A stretch of 64,000 bases of DNA from the NCBI GenBank assembly GCA_016294075.1, contig JAEDCQ010000005.1, forward strand, positions 44,526-108,525, read 5' to 3'. Positions 36,738-45,206 of this stretch are shown here, piece after piece. The DNA comes from Lachnospiraceae bacterium (GTDB taxonomy: Bacteria > Bacillota > Clostridia > Lachnospirales > Lachnospiraceae). The position numbers and the translations under genes are program-made. The notes under the pieces are model-generated. The model made no database searches. It had not been told where the DNA came from and worked only from the letters and a program-made list of their open reading frames with translations. The number at the start of each line of letters is the position of its first letter. Position 1 is the stretch's first letter.

Positions 36738-37205
36738 TATTTTACGTTTCATTTGCCTGAGAGGGTATAAGGTGAGCTTTATGAAGTAATATTACCCCGC
36801 ATTTTATTATTTGAGGGGTATGATTGCCGGATAACGCATTTTCCATGCAAATTTCTTGTGATATTACATGAAGGAGACTTCCTTATAGGGTTAAAACACC
36901 TGAAATTGGCATCTATATACCCCGTTCAATTATTATTAAGTTGGAAATCCCAATCCGGTAGAGTGAAAATAACAACTCCAAGACGGTAAGACCAAAATCC
37001 GGACCGAAAATTCCAAAGAATCTGTGGCAAAAGCAAAATCCAAAAGAAGCCGTGGCAAAAGCACAATCCAAAAGGATCAAGCAATAAAAGCAAAAAGTAA
37101 AAAGCAAAATTTCCTCAAAATAATAGCTTAACAAAATCAACAAAATTAACAAGAAAGAAGAATAAAACATCTAATAAAAAAATATGAATAAACAGTATAA
37201 AACAG

Positions 37206-37234
37206 TTGACAACAGTTATATGCTGTTATATAGT
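37206..37234 (+). promoter_or_regulatory. Consensus promoter of the gntR-ABC operon with operator-like repeat
   Basis: TTGACA (37206-37211) and TATAGT (37229-37234) are separated by exactly 17 bases. The spacer holds the inverted repeat AACAG-N7-CTGTT (37211-37227), well placed for binding of the GntR protein encoded downstream. This suggests autorepression, as for YtrA. Confidence 0.65.
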
Positions 37235-37243
37235 GTTTATATT

Positions 37244-37380
37244 GAAAATGCCTGAATTGATAAAAATGCCTGAATTGATAAAAATGCCTGAATTGATAAA
37301 AGTGCCTGTATCGATAAAGTGCTTGTATCGATAAAAGCATTAGCATAGATAAAGGCATAAAGGCATAAAAGCATAAAAGC
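37244..37380 (+). repeat. Degenerate tandem repeats in the gntR leader
   Basis: Three near-perfect copies of the 18-base unit AAAATGCCTGAATTGATA are followed by diverged copies (AAGTGCCTGTATCGAT, AAGTGCTTGTATCGAT) and short AAAGGCAT / AAAAGCAT units. They lie between the promoter and ATG 37406, so they are transcribed as part of a leader of about 165 bases. Confidence 0.85.
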
Positions 37381-37405
37381 ATTTGTACAAGTGAAAGAGG
37401 TAACT

Positions 37406-37780
37406 ATGAACATTATTGTCAACAATTCATCCATGCAGCCGATTTATGAGCAGATAGTGGAACAGATTAAAGCAAGGATATTGGAAGGGAGCCTGAAACA
37501 GGGGGTGCCTATTCCATCGGTACGAAGTCTGTCCAAGGATTTGCGCATCAGCGCTCTGACGGTTAAAAAGGCATATGATACGTTAGAAGCGGAGGGTTTT
37601 GTTGTAACGATTCACGGAAAAGGGAGCTTTGTCTCGGGTGTCAATCAAAACCTGATGTTAGAGGAACAGAGAAAAGAAGTAGAACGTGATTTTGAAACAG
37701 CAATCCGAAAGGGAAAAAGCTGCGGCATGACCGGTGAAGAGATGATTCAACTGTGTGAGATTATTTTAGGAGAAGAGTAA
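37406..37780 (+). CDS. GntR-family regulator, YtrA type
   Basis: The 124-residue protein has an N-terminal winged helix (PIYEQIVEQIKARILEGSL, IPSVRSLSKDLRISALTVKKAYDTLE in parts, then GKGSFV) and only a short helical tail. This is the layout of the YtrA subfamily, which represses adjacent ABC transporter genes. ATG 37406 has GAGG upstream; an in-frame GTG at 37391 is less likely. Its stop overlaps the following ABC gene by one base, so regulator and transporter are coupled. Confidence 0.92.
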   Translation: MNIIVNNSSMQPIYEQIVEQIKARILEGSLKQGVPIPSVRSLSKDLRISALTVKKAYDTLEAEGFVVTIHGKGSFVSGVNQNLMLEEQRKEVERDFETAIRKGKSCGMTGEEMIQLCEIILGEE

Positions 37781-38664
37781 TGATGAATGAAAATATGACT
37801 TTAGGTGATCCTCTGCTAATATGCAGACAGGTAAAAAAGCAATACAAGGATTTCAGCCTGGATTGTTCTTTGACATTAAAAAAGGGAACCGTAACCGGTT
37901 TGATTGGTAAAAACGGTGCCGGAAAAACAACAATTTTTAAAGCGATACTGGGAATCATTCATACAGACGGAGGACAGATGCTCTGGGAAGGAAAAGAGGT
38001 TCCGTATCTGGATATGAAAAGCCGTTTTTCGGTGGGCGTCGTTTTGTCGGATTCCGGATTCAGCGGTTATCTGACACCTTCAGATGTATCTGCAATAATG
38101 GAGGCAATGTATCCGACTTTTGATAAAAAAGATTTTGCGGAAAAATGCAGTCGTTTTTCTATTCCGTTTAATAAAAAAATCAAGGATTTTTCAACCGGTA
38201 TGAAAGCGAAGCTGAAAGTCTTAACGGCGCTTTCACATAAAACGAAGCTTTTGATTTTAGATGAGCCGACTTCGGGTCTGGATGTAATTGCAAGAGATGA
38301 GATTTTGCAGCTTTTGCGGGAGTATATGGAAAATGAAGAGCATTCTATTTTAATCAGTTCGCATATTTCTTCTGATTTGGAGGGATTGTGTGATGAGATT
38401 TATATGATTGATAATGGAAATGTCATTCTGCATGAGGATACGGATGTGCTTTTGGATGAATACGGCATTTTAAAGATAACTGCAAAAGAATATGAAGCTA
38501 TGGATAAAAAATATATCCTGAGTATAAAAGAAGAGGCGTTCGGCTATCGATGCCTGACAAATCAGAAAGCATTTTATCAGGATAATTATCCGTCTCTAAC
38601 CATTGAGAAAGGAAGCATTGATGAATTGATTTTAATGATGGTATCCGGAAAAAGGATAGCCTGA
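37780..38664 (+). CDS. ABC transporter ATP-binding protein (Ytr-like)
   Basis: This 294-residue ATPase has Walker A GKNGAGKTT, a signature FSTGMKAKL (a variant of LSGGQ common in this family), Walker B LLILDEPTSGLD and the switch His in LISSHISSDLEG. The C-terminal 80 residues are an accessory domain. It pairs with the ABC-2 permease downstream. The start is ATG 37780 or the adjacent ATG 37783; GGAGAAG lies upstream. These YtrA-linked transporters often respond to cell-wall antibiotics. Confidence 0.92.
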   Translation: MMNENMTLGDPLLICRQVKKQYKDFSLDCSLTLKKGTVTGLIGKNGAGKTTIFKAILGIIHTDGGQMLWEGKEVPYLDMKSRFSVGVVLSDSGFSGYLTPSDVSAIMEAMYPTFDKKDFAEKCSRFSIPFNKKIKDFSTGMKAKLKVLTALSHKTKLLILDEPTSGLDVIARDEILQLLREYMENEEHSILISSHISSDLEGLCDEIYMIDNGNVILHEDTDVLLDEYGILKITAKEYEAMDKKYILSIKEEAFGYRCLTNQKAFYQDNYPSLTIEKGSIDELILMMVSGKRIA

Positions 38665-38702
38665 ATCGTGCTGAGAGAAAAAGGATAGCCTGTATTATGC
38701 TT
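38648..38702 (+). repeat. Short direct duplication around the ABC gene stop
   Basis: GAAAAAGGATAGCCTG occurs at the end of the ABC ATPase gene and again about 35 bases later, followed by GAATCGTGCT and GTATTATGCT respectively. The stop codon of the gene is therefore within a tandem duplication. Confidence 0.75.
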
Positions 38703-38746
38703 AAAAAAGATTAGTAAAATTTTATAATTGAAAAAGGAGAGATTTT

Positions 38747-39406
38747 ATGAAAGCTTTATTTATAAAAGATTTGCGGATTGTAATGAAACAACAACGATTT
38801 ACGCTTATTTTGTTTCTTGGTGTTATTATACTGTTAACGTTTGCAACCGATAACCCGTTCTTTGGAATTGCCTATTTGCTGTTTTTGATACCGACAATAC
38901 TGCTTTCAACGATTGGTTATGATGCGTTTGAAAACGGGATGGCATATCTGATGGCACTTCCTGTTTCCAGAAAAACCTATGTGAAGGAAAAATATGTGCT
39001 TGCAGTCGGCGGCTCCTTTATTATTAATGTTGTGGCGTCTGTGCTTACATTCCTGCTTGCCTGTATGCGGGGGATGCAGATAGAGGTTACGGATGTACTA
39101 ATTTGTTCTTTGCTCTCCCAAATTTTGGTTTTGATTTACAGTGCTCTGATTTTACCGGTCAACCTTCGGTACGGAACGGAAAAAGGGAGAGTTATTATGA
39201 TTATCATGGCTGTATGTATCGGTGCTTCCGGTCCGTTTGTAAGCAGTCTGGCAGAGGAACAAAACAGCACGCTACTTGCACTAAAGGAGAGCATCCTGCG
39301 CTTCGGTCTTGTTAATTTACTGCTTGCAATACTTTTTCTTTGCATTGTATTCGTGATGATTTCTTATTATGTGGCAGTAAAATGGCTTGAAAAAAAAGAA
39401 TATTAG
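38747..39406 (+). CDS. ABC-2 type transporter permease
   Basis: The 219-residue protein has six predicted membrane helices, an N-terminal amphipathic KALFIKDLRIVMKQQ and a cytoplasmic YLMALPVSRKTYVKEKY loop. This is the pattern of the ABC2_membrane_5 permeases paired with Ytr-like ATPases. AAAGGAGAG lies before ATG 38747. It is the third gene of the gntR operon. Confidence 0.88.
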   Translation: MKALFIKDLRIVMKQQRFTLILFLGVIILLTFATDNPFFGIAYLLFLIPTILLSTIGYDAFENGMAYLMALPVSRKTYVKEKYVLAVGGSFIINVVASVLTFLLACMRGMQIEVTDVLICSLLSQILVLIYSALILPVNLRYGTEKGRVIMIIMAVCIGASGPFVSSLAEEQNSTLLALKESILRFGLVNLLLAILFLCIVFVMISYYVAVKWLEKKEY

Positions 39407-39536
39407 TCTGTTGACTTTGGGCTGGTGTATTAATATTTAGTATTGTGTAGTGTAATTTTTAGTTTGTATTCCGGCAAAAAAGGTGTAAAATAAAGGAAAA
39501 TTTCTCTGAATGCAATCATAAAACGAAGGGAACGTG

Positions 39537-40406
39537 ATGATATTGGAAAGAAAAAAAGTTGCGTTATGGGAAAACGGGGAAATTCCTTTTTACGATAAAG
39601 AATTGGAATACGGCGAAAATGTTGAAATTGCCACACTGACCCCCTTTCTTTTAAACGATGGAAAAGAACATGCCGCAGTCATTGTATTTCCGGGCGGCGG
39701 TTATACGCATCGTTCCGAAAAGGAATCGGAGCCGGTTGCCAAATATCTGAATGCTATCGGACTGCATGCTTTTATACTGAATTATCGTGTGATACCGTAT
39801 CCGCCTTATCTTGGTAGTGTAGACGGAAAGAGGGCGGTACGTTATGTCCGCGCACATGCAGAGGAGTATCATATTTTAGAGAATAAAATCGGTGTCATCG
39901 GATTTTCCGCAGGTGCAGGCAACGCCTGTATGGCGGCGGAATTATATGATAAGAGCGATTATGAACAAACAGATGAAATTGATAAAGTATCGGCAAGACC
40001 GGACTTTTGTATATTCTGTTATGGAGCACTTAGCCTAAAAACGGAATATATGAGTGAAAAAGATTTTACGATATTTGAATCTCTGGTACCAGAAGAGGAT
40101 CGGGAAGCTTTTATCCGTAACTATTCCTGTGACTTGCTTGTTAGGGAAAATATGCCGCCTGTTTTTGTATGGCATGCGCTGGATGATGAGAGAGTGGATG
40201 CAGGAGTCTGCCTTGATTTTGTAAAGGCAATGCATAAAGCAGGAAATGATGTGGAATGCCATCTGTTTCCGGTTGGTGGTCATGGCGGTTCTGTAACAGA
40301 GTCAAAAAATGTGGTGGGTCTTAATCAATGGTTTTCACTGTTGGAAAATTGGCTTGCAAGAAAAGGGTTCCTGTATAATAATGCAGGCAAAAAGGCAATT
40401 GAGTGA
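39537..40406 (+). CDS. Alpha/beta hydrolase, acetylesterase-like
   Basis: The 289-residue protein has the oxyanion motif FPGGGYTHR, the nucleophile GFSAGAGN (G-x-S-x-G), a catalytic Asp in HALDDERVD and a His in PVGGHGGS. It resembles the BD-FAE / xylan-acetylesterase-like hydrolases that deacetylate plant polysaccharide oligomers. There is no signal peptide, so it acts in the cytoplasm. Start at ATG 39537, with GAAGGGA upstream; the GTG at 39534 is the alternative. No sugar gene adjoins it, so the substrate is open. Confidence 0.85.
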   Translation: MILERKKVALWENGEIPFYDKELEYGENVEIATLTPFLLNDGKEHAAVIVFPGGGYTHRSEKESEPVAKYLNAIGLHAFILNYRVIPYPPYLGSVDGKRAVRYVRAHAEEYHILENKIGVIGFSAGAGNACMAAELYDKSDYEQTDEIDKVSARPDFCIFCYGALSLKTEYMSEKDFTIFESLVPEEDREAFIRNYSCDLLVRENMPPVFVWHALDDERVDAGVCLDFVKAMHKAGNDVECHLFPVGGHGGSVTESKNVVGLNQWFSLLENWLARKGFLYNNAGKKAIE

Positions 40407-40505
40407 GACAATAAAAAGATAAAATAAAGATAATACAAAAGAAAATAAAAAGATAATACAGAAATAATTAAAGGACAGCAAATTGCTGAAAAGGGAGATA
40501 GAGCG

Positions 40506-41105
40506 GTGGAAGTAATAAACAATATTATCGAATTGGAATACAGTCAGTTTGACAGAACAAGAAATGAAGGAGGCAGAGCCTTCTGTCAGAATGATTGGGG
40601 CACCTTTTCCATTATGAGAAAAAGTCAGTATATGACATGGCCGAAGGAGCTGCTTGACAGCTATTATCAGGACCTGTTGGGAGCGGAAGAACGTGGCTGG
40701 AATCTTATTACAGAAAAATATGCCCGAATGATGAAAACAACAACACCGGAGAAATATCGTGAATTGGAAGATAAGCTTCCTGTATTAAGTGAAGAGAGGA
40801 TTGCAATTCAGGAAGAAATTATTGCAATTCAGGTAGGCTGGATGGAAGAATTTGCCGCTCAATATCCGAAAATGGCGGGAAATGCCAGAAGCATCCATAC
40901 CTCTGAGGATACTCCGGATAATACTTCCTATGAAACTTATCTGCGTGGCGAAATCGGAACCTATTCTGAAAATACATTAGTCTTATACGGAAGATTTATT
41001 GTATCCTTATTTCAAAACGGACAGAATCTTGCTTTTCAGATTATGGAAAATACGGCAAAGCTGTACGGTTATGCTTCTTTAGAGGATGCAGAGGCAAAAC
41101 TGTAA
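40506..41105 (+). CDS. DUF4125 family protein
   Basis: The 199-residue soluble protein has the recognisable DUF4125 pattern: NIIELEYSQFDRTRNEGGRA, then CQNDWGTFSIMRKSQYMTW, and a conserved YETYLRGE region. The function is unknown. The family is common in Lachnospiraceae and Ruminococcaceae, often near radical SAM or DUF4037 proteins, which are not seen here. It starts with GTG and has GGGAG upstream. Confidence 0.85.
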   Translation: MEVINNIIELEYSQFDRTRNEGGRAFCQNDWGTFSIMRKSQYMTWPKELLDSYYQDLLGAEERGWNLITEKYARMMKTTTPEKYRELEDKLPVLSEERIAIQEEIIAIQVGWMEEFAAQYPKMAGNARSIHTSEDTPDNTSYETYLRGEIGTYSENTLVLYGRFIVSLFQNGQNLAFQIMENTAKLYGYASLEDAEAKL

Positions 41106-41219
41106 AGAAGAAAAGAAGCAAAGCAACAAAAGCAGAAAAGCAAAAAAGAAGCAAAGCAAAAAAGAAGCAAAAGACGCAAAATTTCATTTTGGGTGTTTTT
41201 AATTGAATATCCGTATTTT

Positions 41220-41252
41220 AGCCCAGGAATTATTGAATCCCTGGGCTTTTTT
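41220..41252 (+). terminator. Rho-independent terminator after the DUF4125 gene
   Basis: AGCCCAGG pairs with CCTGGGCT, followed by T6. The 110 bases between the gene and this hairpin are a purine-rich run of AAGAAGCAAAG-type repeats. Confidence 0.85.
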
Positions 41253-41402
41253 AGTGGTTTTTGATAAATAGATACCAAATCACCAGAAAAAACATATAGA
41301 TTTAATGATAAAAGGATAGTTTTTGGGCTGTTTTCCTGCTTTGAGTAAAATTATGCCCAAAATGAATGTGAAAACGGGAAATATGAAGGATATGAAAAAA
41401 CT

Positions 41403-41560
41403 ACAGAGAAACTGAAAGCCCGGAAGAGAAAATGCAGAGAAACTGAGAACTCATAGGAGAGCTACAAAAAACTGAAAGCCCGGAAGAGAAAATGCAGGGA
41501 AACTGAGAACTCATAGGAGAGCTACAAAAAACTGAAAGCCCGGAGGAAAAACTGCAGGAA
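41403..41560 (+). repeat. 60-bp tandem repeat, about 2.6 copies
   Basis: The unit contains ACTGAAAGCCCGGAAGAGAA, then AATGCAGGGAAACTGAG and AACTCATAGGAGAGCTAC, with an exact period of 60 bases and few differences between copies. All forward frames have stop codons, so it is not coding. It lies in the gene-free 650-base spacer before the chemosensory cluster. The rest of that spacer is AT-rich with no gene. Confidence 0.9.
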
Positions 41561-41759
41561 AAAAAGCAAACTCAGAGGAATTTGCAGAACAAAAGGAGAA
41601 AATTGTTTTGATAAAAGACTGATTATATAGAAACAATTTTTAAATTGAAAAATAATATATAAAAAATTTGTAATTTTTTTATCTTTTTTGTAAAAATTTG
41701 TAGAATGTTTAGTGCAAATGTACTATAATCAATTTATATGGTGTTTCGGAGGAAACAGG

Positions 41760-43271
41760 ATGGAGAGAAGAGATTTACTTCAGTTTTCAATTGATAATGT
41801 CTTGGAAATTATTCTGATATTTGATGGGACCGGTACAATTATATATGCTAATCGGACCGCAGAACAACAGTTAGAATATAAGAATTCGCTATGCGGCTGT
41901 AAAATCACGGAGGTTTTTCCGGGAGAATTTACGATAGAAAAAAATGTTCTGAGACTTCAGTACAAAGCGGATGGAACAATCCATAATATGATGGCATACC
42001 GTGGAAACCGTACATGTTTTCCGACGGATGTTAAACTGCTTGCTTACGAAACTGCCGGGGCACTTTCCTTTGGTAAAGGTAATGATTATGGGGAACCGGC
42101 CGTAGAAAGCGGAGAACAGATATATATATGTACCGGATATGATACATCTGCAAAGGTTCTTTTGGAAAAAAAAGCGAGTCAGGCAGACCTGGAAGCTGAA
42201 AATGCGTTGAAGGTTAAGTCAGAATTTGTGGCAAACGTGACACATGAACTTAGAACTCCCGTAAACGGAATATTGGGTAATACACAGGAATTACTCAATC
42301 GTGAGACCGAACCGGATAAACGAAAGCTTCTTCATCTGGTGGAGCGCGGATGCCGGGATATGAATGCGATTATCAACAATATCCTTGATTTTTCCAAATT
42401 AGAGGCCGGTAAATTTGTTTTAGAACCACGGAAATTTCATTTTCGCAGTATGATGGATTATGTAAAGGAAAATCATGCAGGCAGAATTGTGGAAAAGGGA
42501 TTGGATTTTTCCGTTACCATTTCTCAGGATGTGCCGGAGTATATTGTTTCTGATGAACTTCGAATTGTGCAGATTTTAAATAATCTGATATCCAACGCAT
42601 ACAAGTTTACCGCTGTGGGAGAAATTCATGTTGAAGTGGTTAAAACTGCGCAGGCGGGCAATCGTGTGGAATTGTTTTTTATGGTAATTGATTCGGGAAT
42701 CGGTATTGCCAAGACAGAGCAGGATAAGCTTTTTAAAAGCTTTTCACAGGTGGATGCAAGTATTTCGCGAAAATACGGCGGTACCGGATTGGGTTTAAAT
42801 ATATGCAAGCAGTTGGTGGAACTGATGGACGGAGGTATTCATGTAGAGAGTGAAGCCGGGAAGGGCTCTTTATTTTCATTCGATATCTGGGCCGGGTTAC
42901 CCGAAGACTGTGAAGAATACAATAAAGAAGAGCAGGAAGATAATAATCAGAGCCGTATGCTGACAGCGGATGAACAGATATTGCGCGGCAAACTGCAAAG
43001 CCTGACGGAAAACCGCGTCAGTGAAAAAATTTGGAAATTCGGAGAAGAGGAAAATAAAAAAGAAATAGAAAAGAAGATGTCAAAGCTGATTCTTTGTGTG
43101 GAAATGGAAAACTGGGAAAAAGCAGAGATGTTTGCGGAGACAGTAAAGCAACTGCTCGCGGAAGCACCGGGAGAAGTAAAGAGTGCGGCACTCCGAATGA
43201 AGATGGCGGTACAAAAGGGCGATTACGAAAAGACAACAAAGGCTTTTGAAGTATTACAGAAGCTGTTATAG
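41760..43271 (+). CDS. Sensor histidine kinase with N-terminal PAS-like domain
   Basis: The protein is 503 residues and soluble. A PAS-like domain (about 1-125, DNVLEIILIFDGTGTIIYAN) is followed by a dimerisation domain with the H-box FVANVTHELRTPVNG (about residue 165) and an ATPase domain (NNLISNAYKF, DSGIGIAK, GGTGLGLNIC). The last 100 residues form charged helices ending EKTTKAFEVLQKLL. They resemble an Hpt fold that has lost its histidine. There is no membrane helix. ATG 41760 has CGGAGG upstream. It opens the chemosensory cluster, 17 bases before the REC/HD-GYP gene. Confidence 0.9.
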   Translation: MERRDLLQFSIDNVLEIILIFDGTGTIIYANRTAEQQLEYKNSLCGCKITEVFPGEFTIEKNVLRLQYKADGTIHNMMAYRGNRTCFPTDVKLLAYETAGALSFGKGNDYGEPAVESGEQIYICTGYDTSAKVLLEKKASQADLEAENALKVKSEFVANVTHELRTPVNGILGNTQELLNRETEPDKRKLLHLVERGCRDMNAIINNILDFSKLEAGKFVLEPRKFHFRSMMDYVKENHAGRIVEKGLDFSVTISQDVPEYIVSDELRIVQILNNLISNAYKFTAVGEIHVEVVKTAQAGNRVELFFMVIDSGIGIAKTEQDKLFKSFSQVDASISRKYGGTGLGLNICKQLVELMDGGIHVESEAGKGSLFSFDIWAGLPEDCEEYNKEEQEDNNQSRMLTADEQILRGKLQSLTENRVSEKIWKFGEEENKKEIEKKMSKLILCVEMENWEKAEMFAETVKQLLAEAPGEVKSAALRMKMAVQKGDYEKTTKAFEVLQKLL

Positions 43272-43288
43272 GACTGACGGAGGATTAC

Positions 43289-44359
43289 ATGGAGAGTAAG
43301 GGAAATAAGGCGGTTCCGCGCATTCTGATAGTGGATGATGTAGAGGCCAACCGGTTTATTTTACGGGATGTTATAACGGACATGGGCTATCAGCCCGTTC
43401 TGACTGAAAACGGAATACAGGCGCTTAAGATGGTGCAGCATATCAAACCACAGTTGATTATTCTGGATATTGCGATGCCGGAATTAGATGGATATGAAGT
43501 CTGCCAGAAGATGAAAGAAAATCCGGACACAAGAGAGATTCCGATTATTTTTATCTCCGCATTTGATGATCCGGCAGATATCGTAAAGGGCTTTTCAATC
43601 GGCGGGGAAGACTATATTACAAAGCCCTTCATTCCCGAGGTTGTAAAAGCAAGAGTTGGTATGCATCTGAAATTATATGAAGCAAACCGAAATATGATGG
43701 AAATGAACCGTCAGCTTCAGGTTTCGGTCAGTGCGCAGCTCAAACAGATAGAAATGGAGCGGAAAAGCGTTTTATATGCATTGATTCGTGTTGCAAGGGA
43801 GAATGCCTGTTATGATGATGAGTATATGAACAGGGTAAGCTATAACTGCAGAAAGCTGACAGAGGCAATGCAGCTGTCACCTACATTCGGCTATTTGATT
43901 TCCGACAGCTATATTGATACGATAGAATTATCTGCTCCGCTCTGTGATTTGGGAAACATGGCAATCCCTACCCAGATTCTACAGAAAAAAGGTGTGCTTA
44001 CGCAAAATGAAGCAGACGTTATGCATACCCATACGACAATAGGGGCAAGAATACTGCACGATATCGGAGAAATCGGAAATGATAACGGATTTATCCGTAT
44101 GGCGATGGAAATAGCCAATTACCATCATGAAAATTGGGATGGCAGCGGCTATCCGGAAGGAAGAAAAGGAAATGATATACCTCTTTCTGCCCAGATAGTT
44201 TCGGTTGTAAGTGCTTATTGTGCCATGACGGAACAACGTACCTACAGAGATGCTTACAGTTTTGAGGAAACTTTTAAAATTATGGAGCAGGATGTCGGAA
44301 AGAAATTTAGTTCGGATATTTTTACAATACTTAAAAAAATAGTCCGTCAACTTCATTAA
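43289..44359 (+). CDS. Response regulator with degenerate HD-GYP domain
   Basis: The 356-residue protein has a receiver domain with Asp60 (LIILDIAMPELDG), a helical linker, and an HD-GYP-like domain (about 160-345). The GYP part is intact (HHENWDGSGYPEG), but the metal-binding HD is replaced by Cys219-Asp220 (SAPLCDLGNMAIP). The earlier metal His is replaced by Tyr179 (DEYMNRV). It probably cannot hydrolyse cyclic di-GMP and may act as a binding or scaffold output. It lies between the PAS kinase and cheR, so the kinase is the likely phosphodonor. Confidence 0.88.
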   Translation: MESKGNKAVPRILIVDDVEANRFILRDVITDMGYQPVLTENGIQALKMVQHIKPQLIILDIAMPELDGYEVCQKMKENPDTREIPIIFISAFDDPADIVKGFSIGGEDYITKPFIPEVVKARVGMHLKLYEANRNMMEMNRQLQVSVSAQLKQIEMERKSVLYALIRVARENACYDDEYMNRVSYNCRKLTEAMQLSPTFGYLISDSYIDTIELSAPLCDLGNMAIPTQILQKKGVLTQNEADVMHTHTTIGARILHDIGEIGNDNGFIRMAMEIANYHHENWDGSGYPEGRKGNDIPLSAQIVSVVSAYCAMTEQRTYRDAYSFEETFKIMEQDVGKKFSSDIFTILKKIVRQLH

Positions 44360-44382
44360 GTATAAAAAGGTGATAACAGAAT

Positions 44383-45186
44383 ATGACGGAACAGGAATTC
44401 TTGCGCATATCCGGTTTGTTAAAAAAACGATACGGAATAGATATGTCCCGCAAAAAAGAAATTATGCAGGGAAGATTAGATAACTACATACATGCAAACG
44501 GGTTTTTAAATTATAACGAGTACATGAATACCGTTGAGTCAGACGTCACGGGAAAATGGGAGAGGGAATTAGTTAATATTCTTACGACTAATCATACGTT
44601 TTTTATGCGTGAGTTTGAACATTTTGAATATTTAAAACAGGTTGTGCTCCCTCAGCTTAGGATAAAGGAGGCCCGGAGAAAGGATTTATGCATCTGGTGC
44701 GGAGCGGCATCAACCGGACAGGAGCCATATACGCTGGCAATGCTGCTTACGGATTTTTTTGGGCTGGAGCATAATTTATGGGATACAAAGGTGCTTGCCA
44801 CAGACATATCTACGGAAGTACTCGCTCATGCTGCGGCAGGAATTTATGATAAGGAGCAGATAGCTAATCTGCCGGAAAGCTGGAAACGCCGTTTTTTTCG
44901 TCCGGTTGACGGGGGCGAGAGGTATGAAGTAACAAAGGAAATAAAGGATGAGGTTTTGTTCAGACAGTTTAATCTCATGGATGTTTTTCCCTTTAAAAGA
45001 AAAATGCATATCGTTTTTCTGCGGAATGTTATGATTTATTTTGATAAAGAAACAAAACAGCAGTTAATACAGAAGGTATATGACGTAATGGAGCCCGGAG
45101 GTTATTTGTTTATCGGCAGGACAGAAACGATTGACAGAAATATTACGCCTTTTAAGCTTATTCAGCCCTCTGTTTTTCAAAAATAG
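44383..45186 (+). CDS. cheR: Chemotaxis protein methyltransferase CheR
   Basis: The 267-residue methyltransferase has an N-terminal helical domain (LKKRYGIDMS, LTTNHTFFMREFEHF) and the SAM-binding motif IWCGAASTGQEPYTLAML. The later motifs FRQFNLMDVFP and FLRNVMIYFD are also present. It methylates glutamates on MCP receptors. AAGGTGAT lies upstream. It stands directly before cheB, the opposing enzyme. Confidence 0.95.
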   Translation: MTEQEFLRISGLLKKRYGIDMSRKKEIMQGRLDNYIHANGFLNYNEYMNTVESDVTGKWERELVNILTTNHTFFMREFEHFEYLKQVVLPQLRIKEARRKDLCIWCGAASTGQEPYTLAMLLTDFFGLEHNLWDTKVLATDISTEVLAHAAAGIYDKEQIANLPESWKRRFFRPVDGGERYEVTKEIKDEVLFRQFNLMDVFPFKRKMHIVFLRNVMIYFDKETKQQLIQKVYDVMEPGGYLFIGRTETIDRNITPFKLIQPSVFQK

Positions 45187-45206
45187 AAAAAGAAAGGAAA
45201 AAAGCT

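Larger units (their letters stand above)
36338..36926. repeat. Cluster of GGGGTATA / TATACCCC palindromic elements
   Basis: The 1.1-kb spacer between the subtilase and the gntR gene has no credible gene. It contains about ten copies of GGGGTATA or its complement, near 36341, 36369, 36441, 36464, 36536, 36565, 36763, 36791, 36814 and 36916. Several form inverted pairs 37-42 bases long with a 20-base loop. Two copies are also next to TTTCAGG words. It looks like a small family of palindromic elements. Confidence 0.7.

Noticed and set aside
36913..37382. Phe/Leu/Tyr-rich minus-strand frames before gntR
   Set aside because: They arise from A-rich tandem repeats on the plus strand; no ribosome site and no domain.
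41403..41560. Possible CRISPR array at the 60-bp repeats
   Set aside because: The whole 60-base unit is repeated without variable spacers.
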